Positions 56,638-64,000 of a DNA stretch of 64,000 nt are shown here, one piece after another. Position 1 is the first letter of the stretch. Each line of letters begins with the position of its first letter. Under the pieces are notes generated by a model. The model did no database searches. It saw nothing but the letters and a program-made list of their open reading frames with translations, and was not told where the DNA came from. Both the position numbers and the translations under genes were made by a program. Source of the stretch: Marinospirillum insulare DSM 21763 (lineage in GTDB: Bacteria > Pseudomonadota > Gammaproteobacteria > Pseudomonadales > Halomonadaceae); NCBI RefSeq assembly GCF_000686905.1, contig NZ_KK366037.1:96194-160193 (forward strand), in the 5' to 3' direction.

Positions 56638-58032
56638 TTATTTACTTTGTACTTCAGCTAAGTGACTTTGTACAGCTTTTAAGTCTGCTGGCAGTAGAGT
56701 GTAGCGCTCTTCACGCTCTAGCAAATCACTCATGTGTTCTGGCAGGCTAGCACCTTCTGGAAAGCCAGCTTTAATGATTGCTTCTTCAAACTTAGCTGGG
56801 TGAGCTGTTGCCAAAGTGATAACGGGTGTTGATGAGTCTGTTGCACATTTTTCAGCAGCTAAATAGCCTGTGGCTGTGTGTGGATCTAACAACTCACCTG
56901 TGCGTTTAAAGGCATCGGTTATTACTTTCAAAATGGTTGCGTCATCGACTGCTAAGCTAGCAAACACTTCTTGTGCTTTAGACCAAGCTTTAGGGTCTAG
57001 CTGAGTGGCTTGGTTTTGGAAGTCTTCTAATAATGCCGCGACTGCTTTACCGTCTTGCTGATAAAGATCAAACAAGAGGCGCTCAAAGTTAGAAGAAACG
57101 ACGATATCCATTGAGGGTGCTAAGGTTGGCTCTAACTTCTTTTTGCTGAAGTCATTGCTATGCAAGGTACGGTGCAATATATCGTTGGCATTGGTTGCAA
57201 CAATTAGCTGTTTAATGGGTAAGCCCATTTTTCTCGCTACATAGCCAGCAAACACATCACCAAAGTTAGCCGATGGCACACTAAAAGAAACTTCACGGTG
57301 TGGTGAACCAAGGGCAACAGCGCTGGTAAAGTAGTAAACAATTTGCGCCATAATCCGCGCCCAGTTAATCGAGTTAACGGCAATTAAGCGCTGACCGTTT
57401 AGAAAGCTTTGATCTCCAAAGCTAGCTTTAACCATGGCTTGGCAATCATCAAAATCACCTTCAATTGCTAGGTTGTGTACATTAGGCGCTAGCACACAGG
57501 TCATTTGGCGGCGTTGTACTTCTGAAACACGGTTATGTGGGTGCAGAATATAAATATCGACCTGCTCGCAAGGTTTGCAGCCTTCGATAGCTGCTGAACC
57601 TGTGTCACCCGAAGTGGCCCCCATAATAACGCCACGCTCGCCACGTTTTATTAGGAAGTGATCTAATAAACGACCTAATAGCTGTAAAGCAACGTCTTTA
57701 AACGCCAGGGTAGGGCCATGAAACAGCTCTAACAAAAAGTGGTTGTTATCTAGCTGTTTTAAAGGCGCTACTGCATCGTGATTAAAGCTAGCATAGGTTT
57801 TCTTTAAAATATCACGCAAAGTTGTTTCGTCTATGCAATCACCCACATAAGGGCGCATAACACGAAAAGCGACTTCGTGGTAAGGCAAACCAGCCAAATC
57901 AGCAATTTCTTCTTTGCTCATTTGTGGGTAGGTTTCTGGCACATAAAGGCCACCGTCTGGAGCCAAACCTGTTAATACCACTTCTTCAAAACTGAGTGCA
58001 GGCGCTTGCCCACGAGTGCTGATATATCGCAC
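56638..58032 (-). CDS. thrC: Threonine synthase ThrC
   Basis: ThrC converts O-phosphohomoserine to threonine with PLP. The 464-residue protein has the PLP lysine in LFHGPTLAFKDVALQLLG, the phosphate-binding MGATSGDTGSAAIEG and the N-terminal MRYISTRGQAPALSFEEVVLTGLAPDGGLYVP of the class I enzyme. It follows hom by 19 bases, so the two are co-transcribed, as in Pseudomonas. Confidence 0.97.
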   Translation of the reverse strand: MRYISTRGQAPALSFEEVVLTGLAPDGGLYVPETYPQMSKEEIADLAGLPYHEVAFRVMRPYVGDCIDETTLRDILKKTYASFNHDAVAPLKQLDNNHFLLELFHGPTLAFKDVALQLLGRLLDHFLIKRGERGVIMGATSGDTGSAAIEGCKPCEQVDIYILHPHNRVSEVQRRQMTCVLAPNVHNLAIEGDFDDCQAMVKASFGDQSFLNGQRLIAVNSINWARIMAQIVYYFTSAVALGSPHREVSFSVPSANFGDVFAGYVARKMGLPIKQLIVATNANDILHRTLHSNDFSKKKLEPTLAPSMDIVVSSNFERLLFDLYQQDGKAVAALLEDFQNQATQLDPKAWSKAQEVFASLAVDDATILKVITDAFKRTGELLDPHTATGYLAAEKCATDSSTPVITLATAHPAKFEEAIIKAGFPEGASLPEHMSDLLEREERYTLLPADLKAVQSHLAEVQSK

Positions 58033-58051
58033 GGCTTTATCTCACTATAAA

Positions 58052-59356
58052 TTATTGATCGTTTAAGCTTTCAACACGAATACGCATTACGCCGCCAGCA
58101 ATATCTGCCAAAGATTCTATTTGGCGAATAACCTCGTTCATGGCTGCTTCTTTGGTGACGTGTGTTAGTAAAATAATGGGGACTAGCTCACCTTCGATTG
58201 AATCTCTTTGTACGATGGCTTCAATACTTATACCCTGTTCACTTAAAATAGTAGCAACGCGAGCTAGAACGCCTGGACGGTCTACCGCTAGCAAGCGTAA
58301 GTAATAAGCCGTCTCTATTTCTTCCATAGGAAGTACAGGCAAATCATAAGACTGGTCTGCAAAAGCAAGGTAGGGTACGCGTGAGGCTTGATCTACACCC
58401 ATAGCACGTGCCACATCGACTAAATCAGCTATAACTGATGAAGCTGTGGGTTCTGCACCAGCACCTGCACCGTAATAAAGTGTTGGGCCTACGGCATCAC
58501 CAGACACCATAACTGCATTTTTAACGCCATTTACGTTGGCTAGCAAACGCTCTTTAGGTATTAGCGTAGGGTGAACACGCAACTCCAAACCTTCTTCTGT
58601 ACGGCGAGTGATACCTAGGTGCTTAATAACATAGCCTAGTGAATCGGCTTGCTGAATATCATCAATAGTAATGCGGCTAATACCTTCGGTATAAACATTC
58701 TCGAAGCTGAGTGGTACACCAAAAGCAATAGCAGAAAGAATGGTTAGCTTGTGCGCTGCGTCGATACCTTCCACATCGAAAGTTGGGTCGGCTTCTGCAT
58801 AGCCTAGCTCTTGTGCTTCAGCTAAGGCTTCTTCGAAGGTTTTGCCTTCTTCTTGCATGCTGGTAAGTATGTAGTTACCCGTGCCATTAATAATACCCGC
58901 CACCCATTGAATTTTATTGGCAGTTAAGCCTTCACGAATGGACTTAATAATGGGTATGCCACCAGCAACAGCCGCTTCAAAAGCAACTACTACGCCTGCT
59001 TCACGAGCTGCTTGAAAAATTTCATTACCGTGTACGGCAATTAAGGCTTTGTTAGCAGTCACTACATGCTTGCCAGCTTCTATGGCTTTCATAACTAAAT
59101 CATAAGCTATGTCGTAACCACCTATCAGCTCTACAACTATGTCGATTTCTGGATTTTCAATAACATCAAACACATCTTGCGACATATAAACGCTGGACGT
59201 TTCGCAATCTGGGTTAGGAGTTCGGGTAGCTACCTGTTCGATAACAATCGGCCGACCTGCTCTACGGGAAATTTCGCTGGCATTGCGGAATAAAACATTA
59301 AATACGCCGCCACCAACGGTACCTAGTCCACATATAGCTACTTTTACAGGTTTCAA
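58052..59356 (-). CDS. hom: Homoserine dehydrogenase
   Basis: Hom reduces aspartate semialdehyde to homoserine. The 434-residue stand-alone enzyme (not fused to aspartokinase) has the nucleotide loop GLGTVGGGVFNVL, the catalytic region with TANKALIAVHG and GIINGTGNYILTSM, and a C-terminal ACT domain (~350-430, DRPGVLARVATILSEQGISIEAI) for feedback by threonine. It lies 50 bases after dsbC and is followed by thrC. No leader-peptide attenuator was seen upstream. Confidence 0.97.
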   Translation of the reverse strand: MKPVKVAICGLGTVGGGVFNVLFRNASEISRRAGRPIVIEQVATRTPNPDCETSSVYMSQDVFDVIENPEIDIVVELIGGYDIAYDLVMKAIEAGKHVVTANKALIAVHGNEIFQAAREAGVVVAFEAAVAGGIPIIKSIREGLTANKIQWVAGIINGTGNYILTSMQEEGKTFEEALAEAQELGYAEADPTFDVEGIDAAHKLTILSAIAFGVPLSFENVYTEGISRITIDDIQQADSLGYVIKHLGITRRTEEGLELRVHPTLIPKERLLANVNGVKNAVMVSGDAVGPTLYYGAGAGAEPTASSVIADLVDVARAMGVDQASRVPYLAFADQSYDLPVLPMEEIETAYYLRLLAVDRPGVLARVATILSEQGISIEAIVQRDSIEGELVPIILLTHVTKEAAMNEVIRQIESLADIAGGVMRIRVESLNDQ

Positions 59357-59406
59357 ATTAGTCTCCTAGTTTCAAAGGTATCTCTATTTTTTAATTGTAA
59401 CCTAGT

Positions 59407-60123
59407 TTACAGGCCTAGCTCACTGATCAGTCTATCAGCAGGTACAAAACCAGGAATTACTTTACCACTGGGCAAAAATATTGCCGGTGTGCCTTGAACA
59501 CCTAGCTGGCGACCTAATTCATACTGTTCTGCAACAGGGTTATCGCACTGTTTTTGCGCTAGTGTCTTACCTGCTTTAGCATCAGTCATGGCTTGTTGTT
59601 TATCGTCTGCACACCAAACATTCACTAAATCATTAAAGCCGTTACCTTGCGGTCCCTGACGGGGAAAAGCCAAGTAGCGCACTTCAACTCCCCGCTGATT
59701 TAATTCTGGCACTTGCTCATGTAGGCGTGAGCAGTAAGGGCAGGTGGAGTCGGTAAAAACTTGCACTATTGCTTTAGTTTCACCCTTAGCGGAAAAAATA
59801 ACCTGGTCTTCTGCTGCCACTGATTGAATAACTTCGGTACGTATAGCTGAACGGGCATTTTCTGTTAAGTCTACTAAGCCAGCGTCCGTTACTTCTAATA
59901 AGCTGCCTGCAAAAATATAACTGTCTTGCTTATGAACATAGAGTAAATCGCCAGAATTTAATTGCACTTGGTAGAAATCTTTTACAGGTGCAGGGTTTAC
60001 TTTAACAACCTCAATTCTTGGGTCAATCTTTTGTAAGCGTGCCTGCATCTCATCTTTAGCACTAGCTGCAACTGAGCCAGCAAAAACTAGCAGCAATAAA
60101 CCAGTAAACCATTGCTTAAGCAT
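59407..60123 (-). CDS. dsbC: Periplasmic disulfide isomerase DsbC
   Basis: DsbC reshuffles wrong disulfides in the periplasm. The 238-residue precursor has a signal peptide (~1-21), an N-terminal dimerisation domain (~22-85) and a thioredoxin-fold domain with the C128-P-Y-C131 active site (TCPYCSRLHEQ). The cis-Pro loop is GTPAIF near residue 216. It precedes hom and thrC; in Pseudomonas the same order is found with xerD next, which is absent here. Confidence 0.95.
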   Translation of the reverse strand: MLKQWFTGLLLLVFAGSVAASAKDEMQARLQKIDPRIEVVKVNPAPVKDFYQVQLNSGDLLYVHKQDSYIFAGSLLEVTDAGLVDLTENARSAIRTEVIQSVAAEDQVIFSAKGETKAIVQVFTDSTCPYCSRLHEQVPELNQRGVEVRYLAFPRQGPQGNGFNDLVNVWCADDKQQAMTDAKAGKTLAQKQCDNPVAEQYELGRQLGVQGTPAIFLPSGKVIPGFVPADRLISELGL

Positions 60124-60201
60124 TTTTATCCCCTATAAAATATTAGCAAAACAGTATGCCTGCCAGCATTTAAAATGGCTAATCCTACTCTATTTAAATA
60201 C

Positions 60202-60231
60202 AAAAACGGGCACCCTAGGGCGCCCGTTTTA
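60202..60231 (-). terminator. Rho-independent terminator of the rplS operon
   Basis: AAAACGGGC (60203-60211) pairs with GCCCGTTTT (60222-60230), with an inner CCCTAGGG that extends the stem. A-tracts at its left give a U-tract on the minus strand, 41 bases after the rplS stop and before dsbC. Confidence 0.85.
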
Positions 60232-60270
60232 ACTCGCTTATTTTTGCTATAAACAACAAGCAACAATAAA

Positions 60271-60627
60271 TTAAGCCAGTTTTTCTTTGATACGTGCAGA
60301 CTTACCTGAACGCTCACGTAGGTAGTAGATTTTAGCCTGACGTACATCACCACGGCGCTTCACTTGAATAGATTCAACTAAAGGGCTGTAAACTTGGAAA
60401 GTACGTTCTACACCTACACCACTAGAAATTTTACGAACGGTGAAAGCTGAGTTCAAGCCACGGTTACGCTTACCTAGCACTACACCTTCATAAGCCTGTA
60501 GACGCTCACGTGTGCCTTCTTTAACTTTAACCTGAACAACAACTGTGTCACCAGGTGCAAAGTTAGGAACTTCTTTGTTCATTTGTTCGGCTTCAATAGC
60601 CTGAATAATAAGGTTTCTGCTGCTCAT
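60271..60627 (-). CDS. rplS: Large ribosomal subunit protein bL19
   Basis: The 118-residue protein sits at the 30S-50S interface. It shows the bL19 pattern: [43 protein letters not shown], and the C-terminal [17 protein letters not shown]. It is the last gene of rpsP-rimM-trmD-rplS, with a terminator following. Confidence 0.98.
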   Translation of the reverse strand: MSSRNLIIQAIEAEQMNKEVPNFAPGDTVVVQVKVKEGTRERLQAYEGVVLGKRNRGLNSAFTVRKISSGVGVERTFQVYSPLVESIQVKRRGDVRQAKIYYLRERSGKSARIKEKLA

Positions 60628-60644
60628 TGCTGCTCACTCCTGGA

Positions 60645-61454
60645 CTAAGGCCGCTCGACTTGCACCCTGGCAAGCGGGGCTTCGTATTCACGGATAAATT
60701 CTGTCAATAATACCTGCTGCTCCTGATTCAACTGACGTCCTTTCAGTAGATCGGGGCGCCGCAACCAGGTTCGACCGAGCGCCTGCTTCAGACGCCAACG
60801 ACGTATGGCTTCATGGTTACCACTGAGTAATACCTCAGGTACCTTTACACCATTTATCTCTTCAGGCCGCGTATAATGCGGGCAGTCCAGCAAACCATCA
60901 ACAAAAGAATCTTCTTCTGCTGATGCCTCATGCCCGAGTACTCCAGGAACAAGGCGAGACACTGCATCAATCAATGTCATAGCTGCTAGTTCACCGCCGC
61001 TGAGAACATAGTCACCAATGGACCATTCCTCATCGATCTCTGAGGCCACAAGGCGCTCATCAATACCTTCATAACGACCTGCAACAAGAATCAAGTTTTT
61101 GTTGCAGGCTGCTAATTCTTCTACACCAGCTTGATCTAACTTTCTGCCCTGAGGCGATAGGTAAATCACCTTAGCATTAGAGCCTGCTGCTGCTCTTGCT
61201 GCTTTAATAGCTGCTTGCAAAGGTTCTACTTTCATAAGCATTCCGGGACCACCGCCGTAAGGCCGATCATCAACCGTGTGATGCTTATCAGTAGTGAAAT
61301 CTCGCGGGTTCCAAAACTCAAAGTTAAGCAAACCCTGCTTTACTGCCCTAGAAATAACGCCTTGTTGTGTGATGGCATCGAACATCTGTGGAAATAAAGA
61401 AACTACACCAAACCACTTATTAGCTGGCTGTGTTTCTAATTCAGAAGTCTGCAT
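60645..61454 (-). CDS. trmD: tRNA (guanine-N1)-methyltransferase TrmD
   Basis: TrmD methylates G37 of several tRNAs, preventing +1 frameshifts. The 269-residue protein has the SPOUT knot sequence: [31 protein letters not shown], and [18 protein letters not shown]. The N-terminus has a ~13-residue extension before WFGVVSLFP, and the start overlaps the rimM stop by 14 bases, so coupled translation is likely. Confidence 0.97.
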   Translation of the reverse strand: MQTSELETQPANKWFGVVSLFPQMFDAITQQGVISRAVKQGLLNFEFWNPRDFTTDKHHTVDDRPYGGGPGMLMKVEPLQAAIKAARAAAGSNAKVIYLSPQGRKLDQAGVEELAACNKNLILVAGRYEGIDERLVASEIDEEWSIGDYVLSGGELAAMTLIDAVSRLVPGVLGHEASAEEDSFVDGLLDCPHYTRPEEINGVKVPEVLLSGNHEAIRRWRLKQALGRTWLRRPDLLKGRQLNQEQQVLLTEFIREYEAPLARVQVERP

Positions 61455-61998
61455 CCCAATCCACTTTAATTTGGGCAGTTTCTAGGTTTACCTCTTGCAC
61501 TACTTCAGGTAACAACCAAGGTATAAGTCGTTCCTGTTGGTCAAGGCTGCCTGAGCAGGCTTTAACCACTAGCACATCGTTGGCACCTGTTTCTAGTAAG
61601 CTACTAACCTTACCGTAAAGCTGACCTGCTAGATTAACTACCTGCAAACCAATGAGTTGATTCCAATAGTAGTCACCCTCAGGTAGCTCGGGTAGTTTAG
61701 CTTTGCTAAGAAGAATTTCTGCGCCTGATAATAGGCGTGCTTCTTCTGGCGTATTAACACCTTCTATCTTAGCAATGAGTCCTTTACCGTGCTTACGACC
61801 ATCTAGCTGACGTACTCGCTTACTTTGCCCGTTATGCTTAAGCTGCCATTCGGAGTATTTAAGTAAGTTTTCCATTGGGTCAGTGTAAGAATAAACTTTC
61901 ACCCAACCTTTAATACCAAAAACACTGGTTATTTTACCCAGCACTATTAGTTCAGCTTTATTTTCTTGTGCTGTCAGCTGATTTTTTGTTCCGCTCAT
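61441..61998 (-). CDS. rimM: 16S rRNA processing factor RimM
   Basis: RimM binds uS19 and helps mature the 30S head. The 185-residue protein has an N-terminal RimM barrel ([22 protein letters not shown]) and a C-terminal PRC-barrel domain ([25 protein letters not shown]). I prefer the ATG at 61998: the sequence GAGGTG lies just before it, while an alternative in-frame ATG 15 bases upstream (62013) has no ribosome site. Both sit in copies of CACATGAGCG. Confidence 0.93.
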   Translation of the reverse strand: MSGTKNQLTAQENKAELIVLGKITSVFGIKGWVKVYSYTDPMENLLKYSEWQLKHNGQSKRVRQLDGRKHGKGLIAKIEGVNTPEEARLLSGAEILLSKAKLPELPEGDYYWNQLIGLQVVNLAGQLYGKVSSLLETGANDVLVVKACSGSLDQQERLIPWLLPEVVQEVNLETAQIKVDWDADF

Positions 61999-62045
61999 GT
62001 GCACCTCGCTCATGTGCGAAATATCAACTAGCGCTAAAGCAGTTA

Positions 62046-62294
62046 TTACTGCTGCTTAGCGGCTTCTTTAACTAGGCTTGCAACACGCTCAGACAACTGT
62101 GCGCCTTGTGCAACCCAATGCTGAAGACGATCTGTATCGATGCGTAAACGCTCTGCGTTACCTTGAGCTACAGGGTTAAAAAAACCTAGACGCTCAATAT
62201 AACGGCCATCGCGTGCATTGCGTGAATCAGTTACGTGTAGGTGATAAAAAGGACGCTTCTTTGCGCCACCACGAGCTAAACGAATGGTTACCAT
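62046..62294 (-). CDS. rpsP: Small ribosomal subunit protein bS16
   Basis: The 82-residue protein opens with [25 protein letters not shown] and continues [16 protein letters not shown], the bS16 signature, which supports 30S assembly. It is the first gene of the rpsP-rimM-trmD-rplS operon and is preceded by AAAGGAAAG and a long leader. Confidence 0.98.
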   Translation of the reverse strand: MVTIRLARGGAKKRPFYHLHVTDSRNARDGRYIERLGFFNPVAQGNAERLRIDTDRLQHWVAQGAQLSERVASLVKEAAKQQ

Positions 62295-62325
62295 TACGAG
62301 TCTTTCCTTTAAAGTATCCGGAAAA

Positions 62326-62351
62326 CAGTGCAGAAGTCATATCTGCCACTG
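62326..62351 (-). other. Hairpin in the rpsP leader, start-proximal
   Basis: CAGTGCAGA (62326-62334) pairs with TCTGCCACTG (62342-62351) with one bulged base around a 7-base loop, about 30 bases before the rpsP ATG. It could affect ribosome access. It does not resemble a terminator. Confidence 0.4.
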
Positions 62352-62436
62352 TAATAAAATTTGTGACTAGGATGTCACCCTAATTCGGGTAGCCAACCCA
62401 GCACTTAAGAATCTGTTCAAAAGGCAAGCCACCTGA

Positions 62437-62470
62437 AAGGCGAAGTATTCTAATGGATTACTTCAGCCTT
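62437..62470 (-). other. Hairpin in the ffh-rpsP spacer
   Basis: AAGGCGAAGTA (62437-62447) pairs with TACTTCAGCCTT (62459-62470), 11 pairs with one bulge, around an 11-base loop. No U-tract follows on either strand, so a role in terminating ffh is unlikely; it may be part of the rpsP leader. Confidence 0.4.
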
Positions 62471-62528
62471 GGGAAGCTTTGACGTAGATTTAACCTATTT
62501 ATTAAACACTGACCTTAAGAGTTGGGCT

Positions 62529-62556
62529 ATTGTAGTCTGCTAATCGACAAACGCAA
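62529..62556 (-). promoter_or_regulatory. Candidate sigma-70 promoter for rpsP operon
   Basis: The minus strand reads TTGCGT, 16 bases, TACAAT, just after the ffh stop. If used, it gives the rpsP operon a ~225-base leader with two hairpins. The -35 box is weak. Confidence 0.35.
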
Positions 62557-62574
62557 GCCAGAAATTAGGCTTAA

Positions 62575-63963
62575 TTAAAAGCGTGGTGGAAAGCCGCCGC
62601 CACCCATGCCACCCATACCTGGAGGCATCTGACCTTGCATGCCGCGCATCATATTGGCAACCGCACCTTTGTTGGTCATCTTCTTCATCATTTTTTGCAT
62701 TTGCTTGTGCTGCTTAATCAACCGATTCAAGTCTTGTAATTGAGTGCCTGAACCTTGGCAAATACGGCGCTTACGCGAACCATTCAACAACTCTGGCTTT
62801 TGTCTTTCCCAAGGTGTCATGGAGTTAATGAGTGCCTCCATTTTACCAAACTCTTTCATGGGCCCTTGCTGCTCAGCCATTTTAGCCATGCCACCCATAC
62901 CCGGGAGTTTTTCTAGCATGCTAGACATACCGCCCATTTTTTTCATCTGCTGCAATTGCTCGCGAAAATCTTCTAGATCAAAGCCTTTACCTTTTTTAAC
63001 TTTTTTAGCTAATTTGGCGGCCTTGTCTTTATCTAGGGTTCGCTCTGCTTCTTCTATCAATGAAAGCAGGTCACCCATACCTAGAATACGTGAAGCAATA
63101 CGATCTGGGTGGAAGGCTTCTAGCGCATCGGTTTTTTCACCCATACCCATAAACTTAATGGGCTTGCCGGTAATCTGCCTAACTGACAAGGCTGCACCAC
63201 CACGGGCATCACCGTCTGCTTTAGTCAGCACAACACCTGTTAGCGGCAGAGCTTCATTAAAAGCTTTAGCGGTGTTGGCAGCATCTTGACCTGTCATGGC
63301 ATCAACAACAAACAAGGTTTCAGATGGATTAAGCTGAGTATGAATAGCCGTTATTTCGCTCATCAAAGCTTCATCTACGTGTAAGCGACCTGCTGTATCC
63401 ACTAGCAGTACATCGTAGAACTGAATTTTAGCTTCGCGCTGTGCTGCCTCAATAATACTGGCAGGCTTTTGATCGGGCGTGGCAGGAAAACAATCCACAC
63501 CTACCTCATTGGCTAGGGTTTTTAATTGCTCCATTGCCGCAGGGCGGTAAACGTCTACCGAAACAACCAATACTTTTTTCTTTTCTCTTTCTCGTAAGAA
63601 ACGAGCTAACTTTGCAACGGTGGTGGTTTTACCCGCACCTTGCAGACCAGCCATTAGAATGGTAGCTGGCTCGCCTTTTAACTCTAAACCTGCATGAGAT
63701 GAACCCATGATATCGGTGAGCGTTTCATTAACAATCTTTAAAAATTGCTCACCTGGTTTTAAAGCTTTAGAAACTTCTTGTCCTACTGCACGCTCTCTAA
63801 CCTGATCAATAAAGTCTTTAACAACAGGGAGTGCAACGTCTGCTTCAAGTAGTGCCATACGCACTTCTCTTAGCGTTTCTTTTATATTGTCTTCTGTCAG
63901 TTTAGCGTTACCTGTTATACTGCGTAACGTGTGCGACAGGCGATCACTTAAATTTTCAAACAT
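62575..63963 (-). CDS. ffh: Signal recognition particle protein Ffh
   Basis: Ffh binds signal sequences and 4.5S RNA and docks nascent membrane proteins at FtsY. The 462-residue protein has the N domain, the GTPase G domain (G1 GLQGAGKTTTVAKL, DTAGR, TKADGDARGG) and the Met-rich M domain (MEALINSMTPWE, GSRKRRICQGSGT) with the RNA-binding helix-turn-helix. It ends in a Met/Gly/Pro-rich tail. Length is standard (~453). It is the last complete gene; 37 bases upstream remain in the window. Confidence 0.98.
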   Translation of the reverse strand: MFENLSDRLSHTLRSITGNAKLTEDNIKETLREVRMALLEADVALPVVKDFIDQVRERAVGQEVSKALKPGEQFLKIVNETLTDIMGSSHAGLELKGEPATILMAGLQGAGKTTTVAKLARFLREREKKKVLVVSVDVYRPAAMEQLKTLANEVGVDCFPATPDQKPASIIEAAQREAKIQFYDVLLVDTAGRLHVDEALMSEITAIHTQLNPSETLFVVDAMTGQDAANTAKAFNEALPLTGVVLTKADGDARGGAALSVRQITGKPIKFMGMGEKTDALEAFHPDRIASRILGMGDLLSLIEEAERTLDKDKAAKLAKKVKKGKGFDLEDFREQLQQMKKMGGMSSMLEKLPGMGGMAKMAEQQGPMKEFGKMEALINSMTPWERQKPELLNGSRKRRICQGSGTQLQDLNRLIKQHKQMQKMMKKMTNKGAVANMMRGMQGQMPPGMGGMGGGGFPPRF

Positions 63964-64000
63964 GTCTTGCCCTCAGTACTAAGCATTTGTGTGGATTATA

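Noticed and set aside
60126-60353. A 75-residue minus-strand frame overlapping rplS
   Set aside because: It overlaps rplS out of frame, runs through the rplS terminator, and lacks a ribosome site.

Overview
The window looks like a chromosomal segment of a motile, Gram-negative gammaproteobacterium, probably from the Oceanospirillales/Pseudomonas side of the class. That placement is inferred from gene content: outer-membrane lipoproteins, the L- and P-ring flagellar genes, sigma-54-type promoters in front of the flg operons, a monomeric NADP isocitrate dehydrogenase, and a conserved ffh / rpsP-rimM-trmD-rplS / dsbC / hom / thrC block. Coding density is high. Most intergenic gaps are under 200 bases and there is no rRNA, tRNA, prophage, IS element or CRISPR array.

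Layout. 1-4.7 kb: the end of a sulfite-oxidase-like molybdopterin-fold protein and its sensor kinase, a small orphan, a UbiA-type prenyltransferase, dgkA and metR. 4.7-9.0 kb: a two-gene RND efflux pump ending in a bidirectional terminator that it shares with an unlisted 42-residue membrane protein. 9.2-12.6 kb: a DUF501 protein, dps, purE-purK and a small membrane protein. 12.6-23.8 kb: the flagellar axial-structure locus on the minus strand, flgBCDE and flgFGHIJKL, each with a good sigma-54 promoter. The only long non-coding stretch (20184-20644) lies between the two operons and carries a cluster of hairpin repeats. 24.0-31.1 kb: YqcC and DUF1653 proteins, a BamE-like lipoprotein, a CPA2 antiporter, a TraB-family protein and two chemoreceptors. 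31.2-37.4 kb: a suf Fe-S assembly operon, sufR-sufB-sufC-sufD-sufS-sufT. 37.4-40.8 kb: monomeric isocitrate dehydrogenase and a degenerate heptosyltransferase-like protein. 40.8-47.3 kb: a defence island with a type I restriction system (hsdRMS) and an AbrB-Doc toxin-antitoxin pair. 47.3-52.5 kb: glnE, a SulP transporter and a small membrane protein. 52.5-64 kb: recJ overlapping a chemoreceptor, thrC, hom, dsbC, the rplS-trmD-rimM-rpsP translation operon and ffh.

The flagellar genes and three chemoreceptors (two with C-terminal zinc-binding CZB domains) form a motility theme. SufR, with three IscR-like cysteines, probably controls the suf operon from a promoter beside a palindrome. The defence island separates glnE from a waaF-like gene; these are near neighbours in Pseudomonas, which suggests an insertion there.

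No clearly new multi-gene system was found. The least explained items are a dispersed family of about 93-111 base double-hairpin repeats (three full copies and one remnant), the small membrane gene at 9033-9161, the waaF-like protein that has lost its catalytic residues, a suf operon lacking a visible SufE/SufU or A-type carrier, and a 12-base direct repeat flanking the toxin-antitoxin pair.
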